The notes beneath the pieces were generated by a model. It had not been told where the DNA came from, made no database searches, and was given only the letters and a program-made list of their open reading frames with translations. DNA of 64,000 bases, from assembly GCA_013397795.1 (NCBI GenBank), contig VZTJ01003545.1, forward strand, positions 236,009 through 300,008. The letters are read 5' to 3'. The position numbers and the translations under genes are program-made. The DNA is from Orthonyx spaldingii. Its lineage: Eukaryota; Chordata; Aves; Passeriformes; Orthonychidae. Numbering within the stretch: position 1 is the stretch's first letter; every line of letters begins with the position of its first letter. Positions 47,773 through 62,555 of the stretch are shown piece after piece.

Positions 47773-50700
47773 CTGTGGAAAAAACAAACAGATGCAAAAG
47801 AGGCAAGAGTTCAACTATTGAGACTATTACCTTCCAAAATCTATTGCAAGCTGCATTACAAGCAAGCTCAAGATTTCATTTCTGTAATCAGCTTTGTTTT
47901 ATCACTGTTTATACTCTTGAAACACAACATTTTAACAAACTGTGGTAAAAGGTACAAGACCAGCATATCCAGGTGCAAAACTATTCTTTCATTGCCAACA
48001 GATTTATCAAAGCAGGACAATTCTTCATTACGGCTAACACTACCAGTGCATTCACCCCTGATCTCTCCAAGTGTGCAAGAGGGAAATTCCTGGCATTATA
48101 ATCAGTGGCCTTTGTTAAAGCTTCCAGTAACAAAACAGCTCAGTGCTGCCAGCTGCCCTAAATTCTGGTGTGTGTACTGCAGAGCATATAGAAAACTGGA
48201 AAAGAGATTTTTCATACAATTATTTAGCAAACTACAAAACATTGAATTTCCCTCTTACTATCAGCAACCACAGACTGTGACAAAGGTTAACAGTGCATCA
48301 AAGGTAAGGATGAAAAATCCTCCCCTCACCTACAGTAAGAAACTGAAAGCCAAGGTCCTACCAATGGGAAATGGCCATGATGCCATTCTCAGGAAACAGA
48401 TTCACCACCAACCTTCTGAGGACACCCTTTTTTGGAACGTAGAAACCATACTGAGAAGCATCTTCATTATACAGCCCTGACTCCACTACAGAACCTGACA
48501 CTGGAAAGCAAATCCAACCACTTTTTCCAAAAAGCCCCACCTGCACAGAAAAAGACCCTCCTCATTTGATTGAACAGATTCAGTGAAACTGATGCAAATT
48601 GCTAATGTAAACACCCCTAATCTGATTGAACATCAGTTGATCTTAACTCAGTGACTTACCAATGCAAGCTAAAGAGATTAACTGATTTAAAAAGCAGCTA
48701 TGTGAAAGGCCTGTACCAGTTTGAGTGATTGAGTTCAGGACTGGAAGCCTATGAGTCCCTGAAAGACAGGAGGTGACAGAAAGCTCTGAAGCAGCCCAGA
48801 TACATGAGCATCAGGCAAGCAGGGGCATGCCTCACACACTGTAGTGCTGACCATGAAGACGCAGAGAATCACTGTTCCAGGTCCCTTCTTCCCTCCTGGA
48901 TATTTGGCCCAGATGACACAACTTTCCTTAGAATATCAAAAACAAAGATGAAAGCCCTGCTTCCACAAATGAACCCCTGCCCAGTACTCTAAAACAAGCA
49001 TCAAGTATAAAAGCAAGTCACACTGTCGGGCCTGCTGAGCTGCTGTCATCTCCAATTACACTGTGGATGCAGGTGTTAAAACCCACAGGGCACATTAATT
49101 CACGTGACCTTTGTAAACACAGCCTCAGACAGCATCAGGAATTCAGAGCTCCTTTCCCCGAGGGAGCTGGAGAAACAGACTCTCTAGGATAAAAGCAGTG
49201 ATAGCAAATATGAAACTTAAAGCTACAGACAGAAGGAAGTCCTACTATGGGTGACTACAACCTAACTGATATGATTTAAAACCAATTCAAAGAAACTCAC
49301 AGTCCTCAAAGGAGCAATGTGGCTATCACAACCAACTTTTTTTTTAGAAGTCTCCCCAGGAAATCTTAGTGAATCTGAAAATCTTGTGGAAGTGGCATAG
49401 TGCATCAGATGGAGATGGAAACTTTACTGTAACAAATCCAAACCCAACTTGTATTCCCAGTCCTACGTAAGCTCCTCACCGATGCTGATACAGATGTCTC
49501 TGGACACATTTAGGCATGAAACAAGGAAGCTAAGCCTAAGCTTCTGCATCTCCACATTCCTTTAAACCACGCAAAAGACTCACTCAAAGATTAATTATTG
49601 TGCAGAATGAATCATCAGCAGCACTACGGCAGCAACTTTTCAAAGGAAAAATTTGATCCCCCAGCTAAGGGACTGAGTGACAGTGCTCAGGCCCAGGCCT
49701 TCAATTCAGTGACCCATTCTTACTGCATCCCAGCCACAACTGAAACTTATTCCAAAAAATAAAAGAGGGATGGGATTTCAAAACTGTGTGATCTGCACAA
49801 CAATGACTGACATTGCAAGGGTGAAACTTGCTGTCAGCAAGACATCTGGAGCCCAAAGGGGACTGTTTGAGAGAATGCAAGCTACCAAGAGGGAAGGGAA
49901 TATAAATTCATGTGCACATTCAGGACATGGCAACAGACAAGCCGCTATCGGTGCTGTAGAACTACCCAATGTGTTCCTGCTTCTTGCACCAGCCTCCAAC
50001 CTTCCCAAAACAGAATGGGCCAGATAGAAAAGGTTACTTGTCTTCTCTGCTCCTAAGATACAGATGCAATAACAGTTGCAGGCTGTGGAAAACTGACCTA
50101 ACCACAAACAGCAGCACTCTGGTGCTGCGTAAAGAAGCCTAATGAGCATTTTCCTCACATGAGCACAAGAGGCTGTATGACTGGGCCTGAGATTTAGTTT
50201 TCACAGAAATGCATGAGGATTGTTTTTAAATTACTAAAAATCTTGTCGAGTTCTATACTAATAATCATGTTATTAGAGATTCACACCCTCCAATTAGTAC
50301 CACCACTTCAACTAAAAATGCAGAAAGGGGATGCAAGCCATAACTGCAAAAGGGAACACTATCTTCTTGACACAGTCTGCTGTGCTGCCTCCCACTGTCT
50401 GTCTCAACTCCTTCGGTTTTAGAAGCCAGGACTGGCCATGTGACAAAAGATGAAGCAATTACTTCTCTCTAATGCAGTGTCTTGGACAGAGTAACCCGAT
50501 GAGTGGACATACTCCAGTAAGGAAACACGCAGAGATGAAAGGCCGAGGGAAACAGCCAGCCCTTGCCACGCTTGTCTCAAATATGACACTAAACACTTCT
50601 GAAATGTGTCGCCATTAGCTTCACCCTACTCCATTTCTTCCATCTCCCCTTCTTTTCTGAGACAACAGAACAAGATACTGATAGCCTCCAGGTCAGCACT

Positions 50701-51386
50701 CTTACAACAAAGTACTGTTTTTTTCAGAGACTAAAGCTGGCAGCCCTGGCTTGTGTACCACATGCTAAATGCCAGACATTCATCACTTCCTCCAGCAACA
50801 ACCTCATCCCATTTCCTCAGGTGAGTCCTCTTCTAAGCCAACTGAAGCACTTACAGATTCTTCTGGAAGACTTTGATCTGATCTGTCATCAACAGACTAA
50901 GTTACAGAACATACCACTCTGTTGTCCCACATTCATTGAGGACAAGTAAAGGAGATACCATTGGGCAGCACAGCACACAAAAAAAAACCCAAACGAGCCA
51001 GATGCAGTTACTGTGACACTTCTGCTAAACAGTGCTGTCCTCTCCCTGGCATTTCTAGTGTGGTGCTTTCTGGGAGGAGTTTAAGGATCAGGAACCAGAC
51101 CAGATGCAGGCACATCTCTGAAGAAACTGTACTGTGTAACACATGAACAATCAAGAGCCCTTTACCTCCAAATAATGGACGCTCAGAGAAAAGAGTAGCT
51201 TTTTAGGAAGTTTGTTCAAGTCTCTGTGATCCTTCAAAACAAGATTTACTCATCACAGTCCCGGCCCCGTAAATTACAGTATCCTACAGTTTCTGCCAAG
51301 GCAAAAATATATAGCTATGTTTCAGTTCTGTAATGAATCACAAGCATGCACTCAGCAGCCTGTCAGCATTAGCAGAAGAAACCTCA

Positions 51387-51451
51387 CATTTGTATACATG
51401 TATACAAATGCTATATATATATATATATATATATTTGTATACATGTATACA
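51387..51451. repeat. Palindrome - (TA)n - palindrome
   Basis: A perfect 24-nt palindrome at 51387-51410 contains the core TGTATACATGTATACA. About 11 TA units follow (51412-51434), then the same 16-nt core again at 51436-51451. It could extrude a cruciform. Confidence 0.95.
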
Positions 51452-54145
51452 TATGCTAACATGACTGTGCTCACTGTGTGTCAACAGAACTGTACCTCTG
51501 TGCGTGGGCCTTAATAGGCTGTTGGTGAAAAAATGCATCTGACAGGAAGGGCTATCTTTCAGATGTAACTAAAGCAGGGATATAAGTTGGCATTTTGGCT
51601 TCTAAACGTGCTCTGACATGCAGTACAGAGTCACATTGGGTGCTAGCATTTCTTTCTGAAAGCTGGGCCCAGGGCAGTGTATAATGACCTCTGCTGAAAC
51701 CTAAATGCACAACTCACACAGTGATGATGCTACTTTGGGTATCATATGCTGGCTGCAGATCTAAATGGCCAAGAAAAAAACCCCATAGCTGTTAGACTGA
51801 GGTTTCACAGGACTCTACAGCACCAGCAGAGAATTAACCCCCTTGAAAAGCACCACTGCTCCAATCTTTTCATATAGAGTAACCATATTTTGTGACCTAA
51901 TGGTCTTCCTATAGTGTGTCTGGTGTAGCAGCCAGAGTATTTTCACAAATCTCCCCTAGGATCTTGGTACTACCTTGCAGCTGTTTCAGAGAAACAAAGA
52001 TTAGTCCTAGCTCATGTTGGTTTATTCTTCTTCCTTCCCTCTACACATCACATTTCTCAAGAAATGCTGAAACAGATAGCAGGTCTATGAGTGAGGCTAA
52101 AGTAAACACAGAACAGGTTTCAATTAGGAAAAAGTTTAAAAAGACACCTTGTACCTTTCAAGACAGAAAATGAATCTATCACTTTGAAAATGAAGCAATA
52201 TAACATGTGAAAACTGTCAAAACTCATGGGGAAAAATAATAACCTTCAGATTGACAATGGGAGGGACAAACCATAAAAATGCAAAGTGTGAAAAGCAGTG
52301 CAACGGGATACTGCAGAGAATGATTTTGAACATTATGTTTACAAAGAATGGAATAAACAGTTCTGCAGCTCTCAGGGAACAGACTAGCTCAGTGCCTCTG
52401 GTCTAAATCCCTCTCTCAGAGAACTGCAGGGACACAGTTTGAAATCGTATTATCCATTTTGATCTCCCAGAAGCATAAAGGCAACCACAAACTGGAAGGA
52501 GCTTGCGAGCCACCGTCAGTCCCAAGCTGATAAAGAGCTACAGCCTCCTAATTGCTTTCATTTGCTGTCCAGCTAAGCTTCAGCTGACCATGAGCAGCTG
52601 TCAAAGATTGTAGCACTGCTCTGTGAGCCTTTTAAGTTATTGCCACCACTGACAATCATGCAGAAGAGTCCTACAAGTCACTTCCAGCTGCATTCTGGTC
52701 TCTTGCCCTCAAGTTAAAGGTCTTATTGCCACCTCTCCCTCCCTAGTTTTGAGTTTCAGAGCCTGTCTCCCCCTGTCCCGCACCTTACTTTGGGTTTTAC
52801 TCCTGCTGTTGACTAACTCCTTTATTACCCATAACTTTGCTGATTCCTGGCATGGCCTTTGCCCAGGCATTTGTCTCTTCCTTTGAAGTGGGCTCACTGC
52901 AGCATCCAGCTCTCACTGGGTTTAGTTTGGTCTCAACACAAGGCATGCTGTCTCCTACCCAGGTCAGGTATGGAAACCACAGCAAAGTTCAGAGAACACC
53001 AGCAGAAGTGACTAACAACTGAAAAGATTAAAATAAACAAACGTATGTCACTTGGCTGAAAGAGTACTGGAAAGAGAAGAAAGGTATAACAATGGTGTTT
53101 CCTGAAAGGTGTTACTCTGACAGACAGTATGCCTAAAAGAACACTGAGAAGGGAAAAGTCTGGATAGTGCAGAAGAACACCCTACAGCTGAGTTCTGGGA
53201 GACTGGAAGTCTCCGTAACTTTCCTTCCAGAATGAGACCTTATAGTTACAACCAAAATGCAGAGAGTTCTATGGACATTTCTGAATCTGAACTTAATATG
53301 ACTTAGCTATTCTGTGGATGAAGAGTATCTATTAATAACAAACAACGGTAGTAACAGAATTTCCAAGCCAGTTTCACCCTGCGTCAGGCAAGAAGGAATA
53401 TAGGACTGAAACAAGTGAAAAAATGGTTAGCAGGAATCTTAAGGCACAACTGTATGACCAAACATAATGCAATAAATCAGGGCAGAATAAGTCCAAAGTA
53501 CTTCTTGCTTTGCTCCACATAAAACATCCAAACAATCAAACCTGCTCCTTGTCCATGATCTTCAGAGTACAAGATTTGTTTCTTTCCTGCAGAACCTGTG
53601 GACTCCCCCATTGTGGAAATATGCCTTCCCAAATTTTAAATCAGATGACGACGGAATGCGCTGACTCCAGTCCCACCCAGGAAACTACAGGCTCTGCAAA
53701 GCTCACCCCTAACAGCAACTGTTTTGCAAGTCAGCTCTCCTGTTCACATGGCTCATCCAGCAGCAGATGCTCCCTGCTCTCTTACCTGCCTCTCATTATA
53801 CCTTGCCTGGCAAAGGCTGATGTTTTTTGTTTACCCTTCCCTTCAACTCTTGGTTTCTGCCTGATCAAAGAGAGCCATGTCAACACGAGAAGCAAGAGAA
53901 GAGAGCATACATGTGACTACTTTCAGGGTGGGTAAGATCCTGAAATGGGTTGTGCCTTTATTTTTCCTCCCTCCCTCTCTCCCAGCTGTCAGAAGTCCTT
54001 GGTTCTGCAACTGAGAAGAGAAGAAAGGAGATGAGGTTACTGGAGTTCATTCACACTGCACACAGGGCTGCTCTCGCCTCTCTTCCTGTTTGCAAGGAAG
54101 TATCAGTCCCTCTGACAAAGGCAGACAGAAAAAGGCAGACAAGTG

Positions 54146-54215
54146 GATAGGGAAAGAAGGAGAAGAGGGAAGAGAAGAGAGAGAGGGGAGGGAAACAGGG
54201 AGAGGGAGGGAGGGA
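54146..54215. repeat. Purine (G/A) tract
   Basis: About 70 nt of almost pure GGGA/GAGA sequence, a mirror-repeat-like low-complexity tract that could form triplex DNA. Confidence 0.9.
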
Positions 54216-57200
54216 TTATGGTAAGAAGACAGACTTTTTCCCTGGTTAATGAACTGGAAATGAGTAACAAGTGATACCAGGAGTGATGCAGCCACCTTGA
54301 TGCTATGAAATTTCTTTAAAAGGCCATTGACACAAGTTCCTTTGAACTCTGGAAAACAACACAGCCCTGAACTGGGTAAAGAAATCTCTAGCCCCTTCCA
54401 GGTTGTCTACTGTCACCTCAGCCTTCAAACTTCCGGCTAACCTAGAGTACAGCCACCACAGGAATGGCCAAAATTATTACAGCAAGGAAGATGTGACAGT
54501 AGCAGCATCCCTCCATCTTCCCCTCCCCTCCAACCCATCCTGTAAATGACAAGTAATCCCTTCTCAGTTCTGCCAGGTGAGCTGTGAAGCCAGTGTCCCA
54601 ATGTCCCAACGTGAGGAGGAGAGAGTACAGCCGCTTTAGAGAGATGCCAACTTGTGCAGCACCCGCAGGGATGAACATGAGCAGAACCTGCTGTTTGTAG
54701 CTGAACTGCAATAATCCCCCATGTCTGGCCACAACTCCAGCTCACTGACAGCTCAACACCACTATCAGCACCGACCTTCACATGGCAGGAAGCACGACTT
54801 AGTCTTTGATAGGGGCTTCCTACAGGAAAAATCCCATCTGTGCTCCTTCCAGGAGGATGAAACACTCAAAGCAGAGCAGCTGCCCCCTCCTGCTAGCAGA
54901 ATAGCAAAGGGCAGCTCTGTGCCACTTCTTGGGAAGGGCAAGGGAAGGAATCCAGCCTGGGGCCTTGACTACAGAATATGTCAGCATCAACTGTAACAGC
55001 AATTTTTCCCTATGGAAACTCACTTTAAATTGGCAACAACATTCTTTTGCCAATAGCACTCAATTTCTCCAAGCAAATTTAGCTATCCTAGCAGTAAGTC
55101 TTTTTTCCTCTTGCACATCTGAATGTATCTATGCAAAGGTGGTTTTGGTTTGCATGTCTGTTTTTCTTTCTAGGGCCCCTGTATTTGGCTAATAGTGTCA
55201 TTCCTTCACATTTCTAACCACAGCACCAGATACACACACCACCAAAAAAAAAAGAATAAAATCAAACATGAAAAGTGTTCAAGCAACCAAAAAACCTCCC
55301 TACTATAAAATAATCTGCTAACAAAATCCCTCTTCAGTTTGGAAAATTAAAGTTGAGATGTTTGCAGCTCATTATTCCTGCTGCTGACCAGCTCTTACAT
55401 ACCCTTCATGCAGCGACAGCTCATCACATCCTACTTGAAGGCCAAAAATGCAATCTGACCCCACCACCTCAGTTTCTTTATAAATGTCACTGCATGACAT
55501 CATGGAAAACAGGACCACAGACTCAGTTGCTTTCTGGATGCCTTCTCTATATTTACTCAGCCATCAATACCTTGTTCTGCACAATTGTACATAGCTATGC
55601 AAAACATAACAGGCATTCTTTGAAGCAACAGTTTTACAACCCAGAGCTTCCTTTGTCTTCCCAGAGAACAGAGTTTAAAAGAGACAAGAAATAATAACTC
55701 AGTGTCACTGAGATCAGAAGAAAAGACAATAACCAACTAGGTCCAAAAAGCTGGGTTTTTTCAAATGGAGCTTGCACAGAAGTTGGAAAGGACTGAGGAG
55801 AATTAGAGAAGCCTCTCCAAGAGTTGTGGACTTTCTTGGGAACACCACATTACAGAACAAAAGCTCCACCATGGATCCTACATTCCTCCTTTATGACCCT
55901 CAGTCCCACAGACATTACAGCCCTGCTTCAGGGAAACACAAGTCTGACCCACAGCAGATTTGAGAAGTCATCCCAATGCTATTTCCAATCTGAAGCAAGA
56001 GATGAGACCTGCAAAAAAAAAAAAAAAAATAAAATAAAGTAAAATTGAGAGAAGCAAGAATGAATACCCAAAATAATATCCAGGTAGTGGACATGCCAGG
56101 CAAAAGGGCCAAACCTAGTCCATAGGGAATAAGAGGACCAACTAGATTATGTCTAGAAAAGAGTACTACAGGCCTTTTTTCTGCAGGTAAAAAATGATAA
56201 ATAATCCCATAACATACTGATTGTTTCATCTCAACTATGCAGTAAGGGAACAATATTTCATGATCCATGCCTATTCTAGCCAAGCACCTTTAGCAGCTGG
56301 CATCACAAAGGGAAGTCTCCTCAGCTCCCCAGGCTGTCTCAGCACATCTCTTCAACACAGAACTTCAAACTGCTGTTAACTCCTCTGAGCAGGAACATGG
56401 CACAGTCCACTCACAGCACTGAGCTACTCAAACAAATAAAGGCAAAAAGGAAGCAGCTGCACCATTTTACCAGGAAGAAAGGATGACAAAAGACACATAA
56501 AGCCATAGGATATATCATGGCAAAGCCAGAAAGAGAAACAAAAAGAGAACTTAAAAGCCCTCAACTCCTATCCCTTGTCCAGACCACCTTCTCTTTCAAA
56601 CTCGTCTTCTCCATCCTCTACCTGCTATGAAATTAGAGGACATGAAGAATAGAGGCAAAAGAGGAAAGGACAGAAGGGGAGGGCTGCTTACAGTAAAATT
56701 GTTTGTTCATTTTTCTGACTTCCTCCTTTCCTCCCACCCCAGGAATACTTCCATCAGCATGCTGCACATCATCATAACTGATACAAGACTGTTTCTGGGA
56801 AAAACAGCCTCTTAATAATGTCTCTATATAACACTTTGTATCCAAGCACCATTCCACCCAAAAGCATCAATCAAAACAAATACTACCACTCACAGGCAAA
56901 CCAGAAATACAGTTCTGGATTGCAAAATGGGCAGGAAACTCATTAAGATTCCCTTCAGGGCAGTAGGGGAAAAGCACCGATTCCCATTCATAGAAATATC
57001 AGCCCTAGATGTAGCACAGAGGTCAGGAAGAAATTACAGTACTACAGAAATAGCCATATAAAAAACACATAAGAGGGATACTGGAACAGAGTTTTAAACT
57101 GCTACAGAGTAAGCCTGACTGTTAGTCTATTCCCCACTCAACCATCAGCAGGGATTTATTTTGTCAGTTTTTGCTAATACTGCTCTTAGAAGAGCAGGAG

Positions 57201-60200
57201 GAGAGAGGCAGGGTTGCAGGTGTACATATCCAAACCTAGATCAGCCAGAAGACTGCAGCAGAGCAATAAAGGAGATCAGAAGAGCTGCCAAGAAACACAG
57301 TGAAGACTGGAAGAGGAGTGCAGGTCAGAATAAAGGACTATTAAGAGCTTTGTTGCAAAGTAAACTTGCCCTGCTTTTGACTACTCTTCTGGATTCTGGT
57401 CTGTATGGGCTACTTCTGCTGTGGGGGTTATTGCAACTGGACCCTTACAAGGCACAGTATCAGCTAAATGAGGAGGACTTTCCTGAGTTTTATAAACCAA
57501 ACAGGCAGCAGCTAGGAGGGAAGGGTTAAAGGTCTGAAAATGAGAGAAAGAGATCTGTGTGACAGGAAGAGAGCATGTGAGAGGGCATGTGACAGGCTGT
57601 GTAGCAGAATGTGTGTGTAGATCTCATTCCCTTCGAGGCACTTGGCCAAATGTGGAGCTGAACTTTCTGCAGACTTTGTCCTGCCAAGTCATGTTCCCTT
57701 CTCACACTGCCTGACATCACCACAAATACTCAGCTGGAAAACAGTCCAGAGCCGGACAGAGTCCACCGCTCAAACACCAGCCAGTGAAATGGCTGCACTC
57801 AGGGCACACCCACCAGATGGGAAAACGGAGCCACCGGCTCTCTTCGCAGGTTGTCTCCAAGCACCCAGGGCCTCACCCTCATCAGTACAGAAAGAGCCTT
57901 ACCAAGGCACAAAGAGATCAGAGGTGCTAATAGAGCAATGTTTTCTTATTGCCCCAGAAACACAGCCCAGAACAGACTGAAAGTCTGCACAAAGGCTCTA
58001 ACAGGAAAATGCAAAAGAACATAACCATCAGACCACCTGAGTTTGTCACAAGCATCCTGCTGCAAGGAGTGCAGTCTACTCCCAACTCTGGTACAACCCT
58101 GCCACAAGAAGGGAGCCATCACACATGACCCATGGACAAATGAGAGGCCAGTGATCCTGCAAAGACTGATGTTCCAGCAGGGTCTGCACAAAGCCAGCAA
58201 GCAAACATTATCCTGTCAGGGTGCTCCTATCACCTTGACTTCACAGACATAAGTGTGAATCCAAGACCAGGGCTGCAAAATGCAGCACGTGTACGAGTGC
58301 GTGGGAGTAGGCAATGGGACTAAGCCAACAAGTGGCTCCATTTCTTATTTTGATCCTTGTGTCAAGGAAGAAGGGTGTGGATGGCCCACTGATTCTGGGA
58401 CACTGCTAAAGGCACCACCCAGAGAAAGTATCAGGGAGTATCAGTGGAAGATGATACTGAAACCAGGGAGAACAAAGTCTGTAGTCTCTTCTTGTTTTTT
58501 TCTTCAGCCTTCACCCCCAGTCTGCTGCTTAAAAGCAGGACTTTAGAAAATGCCCTCAAAGTACAGTTGATAGGGAGGAAATTCATATATTCTTCAGGAA
58601 AAGGTTTCTCCTTTCTCCACTCCTGTTCTACTTCTAGAAGAACAAACAGCAGCTTGGGGGCTTTCTGCAGACCAAGGAAAAAATTTTTCTTCAGTCCCAT
58701 ATAGGTCAGAAAGTTATGTCCCTGCTTTTCAGACACACACAGATAACAGAGGCATTGTATGATCGATAATTATTTTATACCTTACATTTTAAATTTCTAT
58801 TTTTCATTTTAGAATGCTCCTCACAACAGAAGTTCCCTCTTCCTTTGCTAAGCAAGGGGTTCTGACACCTTCCTTAAAGGTGCATTAGTGCTACCTGGCC
58901 TGTCCACATGCTATATGGACCTTAAATCATCTCCTTACCTAGGTCTTCCTGTCCAGACATGCACATGCCAGAGAATGTCCACCTCACCAGCTGTAAACCC
59001 AAAAGCCATTTTTTGAACTTCTTCCTGGCCCTTTCACAGAAATCAGAATATTATTCCTTCCCCGGACACAACGGCCAAAAGTGGGAAGCAGTCCATCAGA
59101 AGACTGGAATCACAAAGTTGTTGTTTGAGGGCCAGGTGACAGCTTCTCCTTCTGCTCTTGGAGCCTGCAGCTGGCTGAGCTGCCCTGCCTCGGTGGCACT
59201 GCCCAGGCATGCTGCTGAGGGCTGCCCACAAGCCCCTGAGTGTGCCTGTGTCATGTCAAGGCATGCACCACCACAGCAAGTCTCAAAGGCTGCTCCCTTC
59301 AGTGCAAGTTCATGTGCCCACACACAGCTGCACGCGAGTTAGGCGTACCAAAAGCCACTACGTGTGCATATCTGACAGCCTGGCTGTGAAATAAATCCTC
59401 CAGCAAAAATCCCTGGCAAGGCATGTGGAGTCCTTCAGGGGCTGGCACATTTCTGCATGCATGTCCCTGGCAACCAAGATGTACTACAGAGCTGTTACAG
59501 AAGCCTACCTGTTTGCTCTCATTTCATAAGAGCTCTAGATGAGACTACTTAAATTCCAAACATTTTCCTTTAAATGGGTTTTACACACAGTTTTCAAGAT
59601 TACACTTGTTCCATTTCTTTTCTAAGTTAATGGCAATTTATGATGAAGTCTAAGTCAACCATTTAAACAAACACATGCACCCCCTATTCAAGTAGGACAT
59701 GGGTACTGGAGAATGTTAAAAAAGTCTAATTCCTAAACTCGAGAAAGTCAGTAAGTCTGCAGAGTCAGAAGCCACTGAAGTACAAAACAAATCTTTCTTA
59801 AAAAGGCAGCAAGACTGGTTTCTTCAATTCACTTATTAAATTAGGTCAGTTCACTCAAAGCTGGTGGAGGCAGAATAAAATGGGTGGGAGGTATCTCTCT
59901 CTTACAATCTCCAAATGAAAACAAGACAAGGAATGATGAGTTATGCTCATTCTAAGATCTGGAAAGAGACAATTACCAAAACCAACCAGTTCATTCTGCT
60001 AAGCACAGATAACACTACCCTGATAGAATCAGTCATTTAATAGCACACTCCAGTAAGCATATTTTCTCTTATGTATCCAGTGCATGATTTGTGTGATGAC
60101 AGTATAACTACAAAAAATGCATATTTGATTTGACCTTTTTATTCAAATACAGTTTTGTACAAGTCATGAGGAAAGAAATTCACCCAGTAAATACAACTGA

Positions 60201-61660
60201 CCATTTTGTAATGTAAACATTTACTATGATATAACAGCATAAATGGATGTATGCAGATACACTGTTTCGTCCTGTTTGGCAAGAAGCAGTAATAGATGAG
60301 CCTAAGTGATTAGACTAAAGCTGCCTTTTAAGAAATTATCAAATGCAAAACAAAGCTTAAATGAATTATTTAAATCACTAACTTTAATCATGACTTCTAT
60401 CAGCAAGTGGGAAGCCTTGATTTAAACCAATCGACCTTGTTTGCCTCATAGCTGCAGTAGGACCAGCAGGTCAACACTGCCCCGCTCCCTGGAGGGAGAG
60501 AGGATACACCTTTCATGCCCTATTGGCTTCAAGAAATTTTATGAGAGTATTTGCCAGTATTTTTTTAAACAAACTAGAAAGTCTTACATACCAGGAGACA
60601 CCTACTCTCTTGTCAGTCATGTGCTTTAGCAATCAGCCTGATACTCATCTAACATCTTTTATTTACATCTCGGAGAGATTTCTATGAGTACACAATAGAA
60701 CCTGACTCTGCAGCATGGCTATTAAATTGCTTCAATTCTCACATCCCACGAGATAGTTCTCCTACTTAATCTTTGTAGGCACTAGTTTGGGTCTGTTCAA
60801 AACAAGAATTAGATTTCTCATTCTTTAACATTTTCTCTTCATTTCTTCACCAGCTTCCCACTAAATAAACATTTCTGTTTTCCCCTCCTTAAACCTACTG
60901 GGAAGGTCTGCAATGCTCTGCTCTCCTCTGCGCACTACCTTAGTTAACCTTTGTCCTCCCCAAATAAGATTGTTAAGAGCTTGACAGTGTATACTTCAAA
61001 GTGATTTATTACATTACACCAAAATTATGTAAATCACCTTGACATTTTCTTTTTGACATTCCATAAAGCAAGTAATTTTGCTTTACAGGAAATCTGGTTT
61101 TGAGATCTCCAGATATAAAAGTACAAGTTACACTAGCTTCAGGGGTGTCTCCCTTTTAGTGGGAACACAAGAAAGGAATTTGTCTATGTTCCAAATATGG
61201 AAAAAAAAGTATTTTGTCCCGAGCAGGAAATCACAGAACAAAATTGACACAGGAGTGCTAAAATAAGCCATTGTACCATTTCTAACTGATAAATTTTTAA
61301 GGTCTGACTGAACACGGACAGTCTCTTTTAATTTAACAATATTATACACATCTCTCAAACCTAAAGTAATCACAATGAAAATGCTAAGTCAAACACCGGA
61401 CTTGTAAACTAGCACAAGTATGATCCAATGACCAAATTCAGCCTGTTTATAGCCTTAGTGCAGACTTGTACCCATCACAGAAGGAAGCACTCCCCTGAAT
61501 TCCCTCCTAAGATGAAGTTCCTTCACATCCAGACAGCTTCCACTGCCAAGAGAATGTCCTTCTGCCTTCCTAAGTTATTATGCTGTAAGGAAAACAAGTT
61601 AATATATCCTACACCAGATCAGCAGAACACTGTCCCCCAATGAAACAAGGTATCTTTGTA

Positions 61661-61785
61661 TAGAATCATGAAATGGTTTGGTTTGAAAAGGTCCTAAAAA
61701 ATCATGTAGGTTCAACCCTCACCATCATGGGCAGGAACACCTATGACAGTGTTGGAAGACTGAGTTTTCTCCAAGGCTGTCAGGT
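61661..61785 (-). repeat. CR1 LINE 3' fragment
   Basis: The plus strand reads tagaatcatgaaatggtttg, aaaaggtcctaaaaaatcat, aggttcaaccctcaccatca, tgggcaggaacacc. This is the reverse complement of an avian CR1 3' end. Mildly diverged. Confidence 0.92.
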
Positions 61786-62527
61786 GTGTGAATCTCATTA
61801 CTTGGTGGGGGAGGGAAAAGAGGGAGAGTGACAAACAATCTGATAAGCTCTCCTATTCAACATGCAAAGACCCACACATCTGCAACAATGAGACTTTCAT
61901 AGCAGCTGCTTCCAGAGCAGAAAGGAGGATCATCCTTCAATGCACTCAAGACAAAGCACATTATATTCTATACTCTTCATTAGGCAGACGGGATCACAAC
62001 TTCTGAAAAACAGTAACAGTTAAAGATTTCAAATTCAAAACTTGAAATTTTGAAAACTGTCAGTCTTGACAGCCATACAATCACGGACCAGATCTAATTA
62101 CAAGAGACATACTTCTAAGGTCTGAGACCATCACCACTTGATCAAACATTTAACAATAGCAAAATATTAATCCTTGTGTTTACCTCAGAACAAGCACGCA
62201 GAGTTGCGAGGACTAATCCGAGAGAAAGGAAAGAAAGTCACAGCAATCAAATGCACTTTACCACACTGGAAACACGACTCTTCCTGCAGGTGTAGGACAG
62301 GGATAAGGCAGCAAACTCCTGCTCTGTACTTGCACAGCTGCATGCCTGTCCTGCACAGCCTCCGCCTGCCTCCCCACACAGCCAGCTGGTAAGGGAAACA
62401 TGCTGACACGGCACAGGGAGCTGCAGCAGCAGTGACTGGAAACAGCAAACGACGGCAACCCCAGGCACACTGCCAGGACACACTCATTCTGTGATAAAGT
62501 TTCCTGTCTCTATTTTTTTAGATTAGG

Positions 62528-62555
62528 CAATATATATATACATATATATATATTG
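62528..62555. repeat. (TA)n inverted repeat
   Basis: CAATATATATATAC/ATATATATATATTG forms a nearly perfect 28-nt inverted repeat. Confidence 0.9.
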
